From positions 124,001-188,000 of the forward strand of contig NZ_BATP01000059.1 of assembly GCF_000739615.1 (NCBI RefSeq): a DNA stretch of 64,000 bases. The letters run 5' to 3'. Of the stretch, positions 1 to 7,429 are shown piece by piece (within the stretch, counting starts at the first letter, position 1; every line of letters begins with the position of its first letter). A program made the position numbers and the translations under genes. Source of the stretch: Haloferula sp. BvORR071 (GTDB taxonomy: Bacteria; Verrucomicrobiota; Verrucomicrobiia; Verrucomicrobiales; Akkermansiaceae). Under the pieces are notes generated by a model. The model had not been told where the DNA came from. It made no database searches and worked only from the letters and a program-made list of their open reading frames with translations.

Positions 1-461
1 TGCGTTGTGTGAGACTATACCGGTTTGCCGATTCGCCCTCGCAGGAAGAATGCCCGAATCAGGAAGAGACGGCCCATGGCTGTACATCCGGAATCCATCC
101 AATGTTACGCCCATAAATTGCGGGCAATCTGCATGACTCCACAGCACATTGCACGCGCTGACGCCTCTTCACCACACAGTCCAATCGCTCTACGGAACCT
201 AAGCGGAAGAAATAAGCGCCGGCGGTGAGGGCAGGCTTCAGGGATAGGGGAGGCCTGTGGCGGGAAGTATGATGCGGGATCAACTTTTACACTTCTCTCG
301 CTGCCGTTCTGGGTGCGGGTAAGCAGTTTTACAGCCAGCGGAACAGCCCGCCCGGCACTGAGAATGCTAAGGTGAGCCGATCCTCCCGAGCACGTGCCTC
401 CTTCTGGTTACACGTCGGGTGGCATTTGCTTATCCTGAATCCAAGCACTTTGCGACCCTGT
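1..461. other. Left-edge gap without a convincing gene
   Basis: Short reading frames occur on both strands. None has a credible start, a recognisable motif or a length that sets it apart from chance in GC-rich DNA. The stretch holds the unseen promoter region of the alpha-amylase that starts at 462. No tRNA, repeat or terminator was recognised. Confidence 0.4.
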
Positions 462-1936
462 ATGGACAATATTGACGGCGTGATGATCCAATTTTTTCAT
501 TGGTACAACGCCCCCGATGTCACGCTCTGGAATGAATTGAAGGACCGCGCCTGGCAACTTGGAGAGGCCGGTTTCACTTCGGTCTGGCTGCCTCCGGCGT
601 ACAAGGGAAATGCCGGTGGATTGGACGCGGGCTATTCCGTCTACGATATGTATGGCCTGGGTGAATTCGACCAGAAGGGCTCGGTGAGGACCAAATACGG
701 GACCCGTGACGAATTGATTGCCGCCGTGGCCGAAGCCCGCCTCTGCGGACTGCAAATCTACTGGGACGTAGTCCTGAATCATCGCATGGGCGGGGACGAG
801 GAGGAGGAATTCACCGCCACTCCCTACTACAACGACAACCGGCACGAGCAGATTGGCGAGCCGCGCACGATCCGGGCGCACACGCACTTCACCTTTCCCT
901 GCCGGCAAAAGAAGTATTCCGAGACGGAATGGCATTGGTGGCACTTCACCGCGACCGATACAGACAACAACAATCCCACGGCGAATGATATCCTCTTGTT
1001 CGAGGGCAAGAGTTTTGATGAAGCTGTGGATCTGGAGAAGGGCTCATTCGACTACCTGATGGGCTGTGATGTGGACGTGAAGCACGAGGAGGTACAAGCG
1101 GAGATTAAACGTTGGGGTGAATGGTTCTTCGACACGATCGGCATGGATGGCGTCCGCTTCGAGGCGGTGAAACACGTCGAGGCTGGTTTCTTCCCGGTCT
1201 GGCTGCAACATGTCCGGAACTACTCGAAGAGCCGGATATTCGCCGTCGGCGAGTATTGGTCCTACGAGATCGAAGCGCTGCATCACTTCATCTCCGTGAC
1301 GAGTGGCGCCGTGGCGCTCTTCGACGCGCCCCTGCACCTGAATTTCTCGGAGGCTAGCAAGGCGGGTAATTCCTTCGACATGTCGCGCATTTTCGAAGGC
1401 ACTCTAGTCAAAAATGAACCCGCGCTGGCGGTCACGCTGGTCGCGAATCACGATACTCAACCCCTGCGGGCCTTGGAGTCAGTGGTCGAAGAATGGTTCA
1501 AGCCGCTTGCCTATGCGCTGATCCTTCTTCGGCAGGAAGGTTACCCCTGCGTGTTTTACGCAGACTATTACGGCGCGAGCTATGAGGATGTGGGCCGGGA
1601 TGGAAACACCTATCCGATCGAAATCCTCTGCCACAAGAAGACGATCGATGATCTGAGGGGAGTTCGCCGCAACCATGCGCACGGTGATCAGTACGATTAC
1701 TTCGACCATCCGAATACCATCGGCTGGACCCGTCAGGGGACGGACTCCCATCAAGGCGGGGTGGCTGTCGTATTGAGCAACGGTGATGCTGGCACCAAGC
1801 GAATGCAGGCCTCCAGCCGAACCACGCCTTTTACGATGCCCTCGGCAACATCTCCGACATGATCCACACCGATGGCGATGGCTGGGGGGATTTCTGCTGC
1901 AACGCGGGCAGCGTATCCGTCTGGTTGCCGCAATGA
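462..1936 (+). pseudogene. Cytoplasmic alpha-amylase (GH13 subfamily 5 type), frameshifted near its 3' end
   Basis: A cytoplasmic GH13 alpha-amylase would hydrolyse internal alpha-1,4 bonds of glycogen or maltodextrins. The ATG at 462 begins with MDNIDGVMIQFFHWY, the usual start of this family, and no signal peptide is present. GH13 regions follow in order: DVVLNHRMGGDE, then GMDGVRFEAVKH with the nucleophile position (here E where D is usual), then the acid-region motif VGEYWSYE, and VANHDTQP. The open frame stops at 1862 after VAVVLSNGDAG and a nonsense tail. The missing conserved C-terminus (NHAFYDALGN through GSVSVWLPQ) is encoded in another frame from 1820 to a TGA at 1934-1936, so one base is missing around 1800-1820. 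This is either a true frameshift or a sequencing error. The Asp-to-Glu change at the nucleophile motif would also affect activity if real. No operon partner is evident. Confidence 0.85.
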
Positions 1937-1988
1937 TCCCATAGGCTGCTTTTGGTTAGGCGGCCCCGTCCCATTACTACCCCAGCCA

Positions 1989-2609
1989 ATGAAGCGCATC
2001 TTTAAAAATAACGGCCTCAGCATCGTCCTTCTCGTTTGCTTCCTAGCTTTTTGGGCCGCGCAGGCCGTCAGTGGCTTCAAGGTCCACAATCAGGATCAAA
2101 TTCTCTACGGAAGATCGCCCCTGGAGTTCTTGGATTACCTCCGTAGCGGGCATTTCTGGCAGGCCACCGGCGAGAACTGGGAAAGTGAATTCCTCCAAAT
2201 GGGAGCCTATGTGATTCTCACCACCTATCTCTACCAACGAGGTTCCGCCGAGTCCAACGATCCGAACAGGGCCGGAGAATTTGAGAGGGAACGGAAGAAG
2301 AAACCTGGTAGCTGGCTCTACCGAAACTCGCTTTCGCTCGCCTTCCTAGTTCTGTTTCTCCTCTCTTTTACGATGCACGCAGCGGGTGGCCTGGTGGAAT
2401 TCAACGAGGAGCGATCCGAGCATGGCCAGAGCGCCGCGACGTTGGGCGAGTTCCTCGGGGATCCCGAATTCTGGTTCCAATCTTTCCAAAACTGGCAGAG
2501 CGAGTTCCTGGCAGTGCTTTCAATCGTGGTCCTCACGATCTTCCTGCGGCAGAATGGCTCGCCCGAAAGCAAGAAAGTCGGGGCAACGAATTCGGAGACG
2601 GGTGACTAA
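1989..2609 (+). CDS. DUF6766-like multi-pass membrane protein
   Basis: Small inner-membrane protein of unknown function, 206 residues from ATG 1989. The longer frame upstream overlaps the true end of the amylase and is not credible. The protein shows an internal duplication: each half has a hydrophobic segment (LSIVLLVCFLAFWAAQAV; LSLAFLVLFLLSFTMHAAGG), then a short polar stretch ending in (E/G)FL..(P/G)xFW....(E/Q)NWxSEFL, then a second hydrophobic segment ending in an FLRQ-GSPESK or YLYQRGSAES motif. This gives four helices. The pattern matches my memory of DUF6766 proteins, which often sit among stress genes. A role in stress tolerance is inferred from the neighbours only. Confidence 0.75.
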   Translation: MKRIFKNNGLSIVLLVCFLAFWAAQAVSGFKVHNQDQILYGRSPLEFLDYLRSGHFWQATGENWESEFLQMGAYVILTTYLYQRGSAESNDPNRAGEFERERKKKPGSWLYRNSLSLAFLVLFLLSFTMHAAGGLVEFNEERSEHGQSAATLGEFLGDPEFWFQSFQNWQSEFLAVLSIVVLTIFLRQNGSPESKKVGATNSETGD

Positions 2610-2945
2610 GGATTGTGCGAGTGGCTTTCGAGTCGCAGGCCGTCCTCGTTGAGACGTAGAGGATGCGTGCCTCGTCGAGCGGGAATGAAGGCAGATGCCA
2701 GTTGCCGGCCCTTGGATACCTATGGGCTGCCATCGATTGTCGACGCCGAGCGCATGGGCGTGACTTCGAGTAGGGAATAGCATGCTTGGCGGTTGCAAGT
2801 TGCATTCCGATGCCGGCATTTCCGGGATAGCTCCCGCGAGGCCGGATGGGGATCAGGAACATCTCCGATATTGGCTATAGCGGCATGAGCATTTCATCCA
2901 GTAGTAAGGGCAAATGGCCCGCGTTTTGCGAGGGGAGTGGAAGCC
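2610..2945. other. Gap without a gene
   Basis: About 335 bases between the membrane protein and the SDR gene. Reading frames on the minus strand (2520-2862) have no recognisable protein character. The last bases carry AGGGGAG just before the SDR start. Nothing else was seen. Confidence 0.4.
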
Positions 2946-3833
2946 ATGCCGAACAACTCCAAGGACGAATCGGATGAACATCCTCAACGGCCCGCTCAGG
3001 AGCAACCCCGCCAGCCGGGTATCGAAAGTGAAATGGAACCCGCTCCCCGCTTCGAGAATCCGGAGCTTCGCGGGAGCGGCCGGCTTGTAGGTCGTGTGGC
3101 GCTGATCACCGGCGGTGATTCCGGCATCGGTCGAGCGGTGGCGATCGCATTCGCCCGGGAAGGCGCGGACGTCGCAGTTGTCTACTTGAACGAAGACGAT
3201 GACGCGAGGGAAACTGCGAGGCTGATTCATCAGCATGGTCGACGCTGTCTGCTTCATGCTTGCAACATCGGATCCCAAACCGCCTGTGAAGAGGCCGTGG
3301 CGCAAACCCTTCGGAGCTTTGGTAGACTCGACATCCTCGTGAACAATGCCGCGGAGCAACATCCCCAGCCCTTTGTTACCGACATTACTCCAGAACAGTT
3401 GGAAACTACGTTCCGCACCAATGTCTTCGCGATGTTCTTTCTCACAGCGGCTGCTTTGCCTTACCTAAAAGCCTCCCCAACCCCAGCAATCATCAATACC
3501 ACCTCAGTGACAGCTTACCGGGGAAGCCCGAAGCTACTCGATTACTCTGCCACGAAGGGTGCGATCGTCAGCTTCACCCGCTCGCTCGCGAGTCAGCTTG
3601 CGGAGTTGAAGGTCCGCGTCAATGCCGTGGCTCCCGGGCCCATTTGGACGCCCCTGATACCTGCTACTTTCCCGGCCGACGAAGTAGCGTCTTTCGGTTC
3701 GGACAGTCCACTAGGTCGCGCCGGGGAGCCTTGGGAATGCGCCGAGTGCTATGTGTTTCTTGCCAGCGAGGCCGCTAGTTACATGACCGGCCAGGTTCTC
3801 CACCCGAATGGCGGTGAAATCGTCAACGGATGA
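2946..3833 (+). CDS. SDR family oxidoreductase (YghA / general stress protein 39 type)
   Basis: NAD(P)-dependent short-chain dehydrogenase, 295 residues, cytoplasmic, probably acting on an aldehyde, ketone or sugar. The hydrophilic N-terminal extension of about 45 residues (QPGIESEMEPAP region) is typical of the YghA/GSP39 branch. The Rossmann motif TGGDSGIGR is at about residues 56-64, NNAAEQ at 133-138, and the catalytic set is Ser187, Tyr200 and Lys204 (DYSATKGA). VNAVAPGPIWTPL follows and the protein ends in TGQVLHPNGGEIVNG. ATG 2946 is chosen because AGGGGAG lies nine bases upstream; a GTG at 2937 is in frame but too close to that site. Family members are often induced by general stress, which fits the neighbourhood. 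The substrate is unknown. Confidence 0.9.
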   Translation: MPNNSKDESDEHPQRPAQEQPRQPGIESEMEPAPRFENPELRGSGRLVGRVALITGGDSGIGRAVAIAFAREGADVAVVYLNEDDDARETARLIHQHGRRCLLHACNIGSQTACEEAVAQTLRSFGRLDILVNNAAEQHPQPFVTDITPEQLETTFRTNVFAMFFLTAAALPYLKASPTPAIINTTSVTAYRGSPKLLDYSATKGAIVSFTRSLASQLAELKVRVNAVAPGPIWTPLIPATFPADEVASFGSDSPLGRAGEPWECAECYVFLASEAASYMTGQVLHPNGGEIVNG

Positions 3834-3916
3834 CCCCACTTGCTACCATCCTCAGTTGCCATTTTCCATGTATCCGAACCCTTTGCTCCTTTTCTGCCTT
3901 CTCGCGCTCCCCGCTG

Positions 3917-4121
3917 CAGCCTCTTTGAGGACAGCTCGCGCACCGTGTCCCCTTTGCCGCTGTGTTCCAAGGGGAAGGGTGCCCGAACCCTACCTCGAAG
4001 TTCGTCGAAACCCATGCCGCCACGGCTCTGAGGATGTGGACCTCGTGCTTGACGGTGCGGCAGCCTCGATCACGTGGCCCGAAACAATGGTCAGGGCTGT
4101 GGAGCGGGAGTAAGGCATTTG
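3917..4121 (+). pseudogene. Decayed copy of the 73-residue gene found intact at 25709
   Basis: No open frame spans this stretch, but it aligns in order with the gene at 25709-25930: CGAAGTTCGT..AAACCCATGCCGC, then GAGGATGT.GA.CTCGTGCTTGACG, then GGCCCGAAAC, then TGGTCAGGGCTGTGGA and GGCATTTG. Several small insertions and deletions break the frame. In both places the 73-residue gene lies directly upstream of exonuclease III sequence. This copy kept the nuclease and lost the small gene, while the copy near 26 kb shows the opposite. Confidence 0.75.
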
Positions 4122-4131
4122 GCTTCATGAC

Positions 4132-4953
4132 ATGAAGATTGCCACCTACAACGTCAATGGAGTGAACGGCCGGCTACCGGTCCTTCTCCGCTGGCTTCAT
4201 GAGGCCGAGCCGGATGTGGTATGCCTTCAAGAACTCAAGGCCCCGGAGGAAAAGTTCCCTTTGCTGGCAATTCAGGAAGCGGGCTATGGCGCGGTCTGGC
4301 ACGGCCAGAAGAGCTGGAATGGTGTCGCGATCCTCCGCCGCGGTGCGGACCCGGTCGAGACGATGCGCGGCCTGCCAGGAGATCCAGAGGACCTTCACAG
4401 CCGCTACATTGAAGCTGCGGTCGAAGGCGTTCTCATCGCCTGCCTCTACCTGCCGAACGGCAATCCCGCGCCGGGTCCTAAGTTTGACTACAAACTCCGT
4501 TGGTTCGATCGCTTCACCAAGCATGCCCGATCGCTGATATCGAAAAAGCTCCCTGTCATCTTGGCAGGGGACTTCAACGTGATGCCCACCGAGCTGGATG
4601 TCTACAAGCCAGAGAGCTGGGTGGATGATGCGCTATTCAGGCCCGAGGTGCGCGAGGCTTTCGATCGCTTGGTGACGCAAGGCTGGACCGACGCCCTCCG
4701 GCATCTACATCCGGGCGAGCGCATTTACACTTTCTGGGACTACTTTCGGAATGCCTACGCGCGCAACGCCGGCCTCCGGATTGACCATTTTCTCGTGAGC
4801 CCCGAGCTCGCTGAGCGCTTGACCTCTGCCGGAGTGGATCGCGACGTCCGAAGCTGGGAAAAGACAAGCGATCATGCCCCGGTATGGATTGAACTGGCAA
4901 ACCAACCCAAGCCCGCGAAGAAGAAGCGGTGCACCGCACGTCCAAGCTGGTGA
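4132..4953 (+). CDS. xthA: Exodeoxyribonuclease III
   Basis: AP endonuclease and 3'-5' exonuclease of the EEP superfamily, 273 residues, acting in base-excision repair. It begins MKIATYNVNGVNGR and carries LQELK with metal ligand Glu34, then LAGDFNVMPTELDVY, WTDALRHLHPG, YTFWDYFRNAYARNAGLRIDHFL and the C-terminal SDHAPVWIEL with the catalytic His. Length matches the family apart from a short basic tail. The gene lies just after the decayed small gene and overlaps the next gene by about 25 bases, which suggests co-transcription. A truncated second copy of its 5' end is at 25941-26068. Confidence 0.95.
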   Translation: MKIATYNVNGVNGRLPVLLRWLHEAEPDVVCLQELKAPEEKFPLLAIQEAGYGAVWHGQKSWNGVAILRRGADPVETMRGLPGDPEDLHSRYIEAAVEGVLIACLYLPNGNPAPGPKFDYKLRWFDRFTKHARSLISKKLPVILAGDFNVMPTELDVYKPESWVDDALFRPEVREAFDRLVTQGWTDALRHLHPGERIYTFWDYFRNAYARNAGLRIDHFLVSPELAERLTSAGVDRDVRSWEKTSDHAPVWIELANQPKPAKKKRCTARPSW

Positions 4954-5312
4954 CTCTTTTGGATCAAGCAAAGGGCTACCTTGCCCTCGATATGTTCGAA
5001 GAGGCCTGGCAAGCCTTGGATGAGTTGCCCTCAGACACCGTTGCAACGCCCGAGATGGTCCGCATCCGCATGCGCGCCGCCGCGGGGATGCAGCGCTGGG
5101 ACTTCGTCCACGAACTCGCCTTGATTCTCCGGAGGGGCAATGAGGAGGACCGCTTCGAGGCCGCCTCCGCGTTCCAATCGATGGCTGCTGAACACCTTCG
5201 CCAGGGCCACGAGGAGGACGCCCGGAAGATGGCAGCGGCAGCTATCGAAACACGCCCAGCGCAACGCACGCTGATTCTCGAAGACCCCCGCTTTCCGGCG
5301 AACTTCATCTAG
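4929..5312 (+). CDS. TPR-like small protein
   Basis: A 127-residue soluble protein starting at GTG 4929 inside the end of xthA, so probably translationally coupled to it. It is all-helical in character. ALDMFEEAWQALDELP and WDFVHELALILRRG, followed by AAEHLRQGHEEDARKMAAAAIETRP, resemble tetratricopeptide-like helical pairs with the usual Ala, Trp and Tyr/Leu spacing. The end (LILEDPRFPANFI) is like the end of small TPR proteins. The partner is unknown; association with DNA repair is inferred only from the overlap with xthA. Confidence 0.7.
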   Translation: MHRTSKLVTLLDQAKGYLALDMFEEAWQALDELPSDTVATPEMVRIRMRAAAGMQRWDFVHELALILRRGNEEDRFEAASAFQSMAAEHLRQGHEEDARKMAAAAIETRPAQRTLILEDPRFPANFI

Positions 5313-5442
5313 CGAATGCGAAGTCAGCTTCCGGCCCACCAGGAGCGTTCGTTTGACGCTCGGCTCGTCCACCTCTACAGCATGCAATGGCCAAACCGCA
5401 TGCTTCTTCTGCGAGATCCTACGGTACGAGGAGCTCTGCGAT

Positions 5443-5739
5443 ATGTTTGACGCAAAAGTGATCGACTACGCCGCGAAGGCTGCTGAGGGGACGACTAGCT
5501 CAGTCAGCCGCGGGCGGATCGAGGTCGTCGAGGACCAATCAGCAGAGCCGGCCCATGACGGCGTATGGGTCACGTTGGAGATTCGTTCCCCTGAAACTCA
5601 CAGCCTGGGGGATTCCCAGGATAAGATTACTCTTTCGGAAGTGGATATTAAGCTGGTCTTGAGGGCGCCCCACGATTCAGAGGCGGATTGGATTCTCGAT
5701 GGTGCAGAACCCTTGGGCCTTTCCGATGCGGACGTGTGA
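5443..5739 (+). CDS. Hypothetical 98-residue protein
   Basis: Starts MFDAKVIDYAAKAAEG and ends ILDGAEPLGLSDADV. The ATG at 5443 is preferred over an upstream TTG because GAGGAG lies nine bases upstream. The sequence alternates strands and turns (VWVTLEIRSPETH, LSEVDIKLVLRAP) and suggests a small acidic beta protein. No family was recognised. It follows the TPR-like gene on the same strand after about 130 bases. Confidence 0.55.
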   Translation: MFDAKVIDYAAKAAEGTTSSVSRGRIEVVEDQSAEPAHDGVWVTLEIRSPETHSLGDSQDKITLSEVDIKLVLRAPHDSEADWILDGAEPLGLSDADV

Positions 5740-5916
5740 GCTCCAACGGGTCTCTGTAACCTGGATTTTCTCGATACTTCCACCCGGAGTCCTCTTTCTT
5801 CTCTGCTAGGTCTGGCCCGGGCATCGCTCGGAGTCGGCGGGATTTGTTTATAGGCCCCGGGTGGAGGCGGTCAACACTCAGCCCTTCCATGGGGGACCGG
5901 GGGCAGCCTGCAATTT

Positions 5917-6255
5917 TTATCGGGCAATTAGCCACCGCGCCGTGAGTCCCGCTAGCAGGCCCGCGCATCCGGCGGCAACGATCGTGGTCACGGGGGCCAT
6001 CTCGACTAGGTCTCCGATCCGGGAATGCCACAGCGCCTTGTTGATACCCATTCGCGTCTCCCCCTCATCCTGCTGTTCGTTTCCTTCCGCCACTGCCGCG
6101 AATGGTCGTGGATCGCGTGCCGGTACAAATGGGCGAGGGTCCGCTGCGGCGAGAAACGGCCGGGCGCTTTCCCCAACCGCGGATGGACGGGGGGCGTCCT
6201 CCGGCGCTTGGGATTCCAATATCGGGCTTTTAGGGTAGGCAGGTACGTTGGACAT
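5917..6255 (-). CDS. Possible small membrane-anchored protein with a DUF883-like C-terminus
   Basis: A 112-residue frame with a disordered N-terminal half, including two copies of a PRPF(V/A) motif (AADPRPFVPARDPRPFAA). A C-terminal hydrophobic segment, VTTIVAAGCAGLLAGLTARW, ends in a basic residue. This matches the ElaB/YqjD/DUF883 plan of a soluble helix followed by a Gly-rich C-terminal membrane anchor, as in the better supported gene at 26984. No ribosome binding site is visible before the ATG. The opposite strand is also open, so support is moderate. Confidence 0.5.
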   Translation of the reverse strand: MSNVPAYPKSPILESQAPEDAPRPSAVGESARPFLAAADPRPFVPARDPRPFAAVAEGNEQQDEGETRMGINKALWHSRIGDLVEMAPVTTIVAAGCAGLLAGLTARWLIAR

Positions 6256-6672
6256 CGTCGTGAGGGTTGTGCTGTTCTCCCTCGCAGCAGCTGTGCCATT
6301 CAGCTGGCAGCTATCGTCGCCTAGCGGGGAGCGCAGGATTCAAGTCCGGTTCCCCGGTCCGCGGCTGTTTGGCTGTTCTTGGCGAGCCGTAGGGGTTCTT
6401 GCCGTTCCTCGACAGTTCACGAGGGGCCGTGTGAGCCACGACTGCTTTTGGTCGGGCGGGAGGGCTACGTGCAGCTCTCCCGAAATTTCGACAACATCGC
6501 CAAAAGTTCTGTCCTGTTCCGTCAGCGTGTCAAAGGCAGCGCGAGTAGACAAAAGTCGGGTTGCATTTGCGTCGATCTGCTTTCCTTTTGGCTGTGGAAC
6601 TCGCGGTAGCGGGGGCGAAGGGATCGCAGAGCACCTTCTAGCTGCCTCGGGAACTAACAGCAAAGTGATAGG
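6256..6672. other. Gap without a convincing gene
   Basis: About 415 bases. Overlapping frames on both strands (6248-6676 plus, 6340-6717 minus) lack motifs and plausible starts. No terminator or repeat was recognised. Confidence 0.35.
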
Positions 6673-7197
6673 ATGAGAAACGTCACCCCGGACCAGATCA
6701 ACAAGGAAGCGGACCAATCGAGCGAGGGCAAGCGATCCACATCAAGTGTGGTCGCATCGCTGATGGACGATTTCATCCGGATTCCGGGGACTGATATCCG
6801 GTTCGGTCTAGACCCCATCTTGGGTCTTTTTCCGGGGCTTGGAGATACGTTTGCTTCGCTCGTGGGCGTGGCGATTATCAACGAAGCCGGTCGGTGCGGC
6901 GTGTCCCGGAAAACGCTTATAACAATGGCCCTCAACATTCTCGCCAATGCTGCTGTCGGGTCCGTCCCGGTGATTGGCGACCTCTTTTCCGTTTGGTTCA
7001 AATCCAATCGGCGGAATCACGATCTGTTGCAAAAGGCGCTCTCCAGCGAGATATCGCCGGCCGAGCGCGAAAAGGCCGTTCGCCATGCAAGCCGCTTCGC
7101 CATTCTCTTGATCGCCGGGGTAATCTTGGGCGTGGTCCTCATCATCATAGGCTCCCTCGCCCTGCTCAAACTGCTCTTCCAATGGATGTCCGCGTAA
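6673..7197 (+). CDS. DUF4112 domain membrane protein
   Basis: A 174-residue inner-membrane protein of the DUF4112 family, function unknown. The core motif is visible: MDDFIRIPGTDIRFGLDPILGL(F)PGLGD followed by SRKTLITMALNILANAAVGSVPVIGDLFSVWFKSNRRN. Both G(L/V).GD turns are typical of the family. A C-terminal hydrophobic helix (FAILLIAGVILGVVLIIIGSL) is present. The ATG at 6673 fits the family start. Homologues are widespread and often sit near stress or envelope genes. It stands alone here. Confidence 0.9.
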   Translation: MRNVTPDQINKEADQSSEGKRSTSSVVASLMDDFIRIPGTDIRFGLDPILGLFPGLGDTFASLVGVAIINEAGRCGVSRKTLITMALNILANAAVGSVPVIGDLFSVWFKSNRRNHDLLQKALSSEISPAEREKAVRHASRFAILLIAGVILGVVLIIIGSLALLKLLFQWMSA

Positions 7198-7429
7198 GAC
7201 CAAATGCGCATCCGCTGCCGTGACCGCCCACACTCAGCCTCTTCAAGTGCGCTAGGGGATGGACCTTGGGGGGGCTTCCAACGACACTTCGCCCGTCAGC
7301 GCGGCGACAACTGCTAGAATGACATTCCCGTTTGCGAAGTCATTTTGCCACAGATCTCAGGGTGACTGAATCTGCTTGTTCGATCGCTTGCGGACGCTAT
7401 CTAAAGCATGGCCTTTGCCAGTGAGGCGA

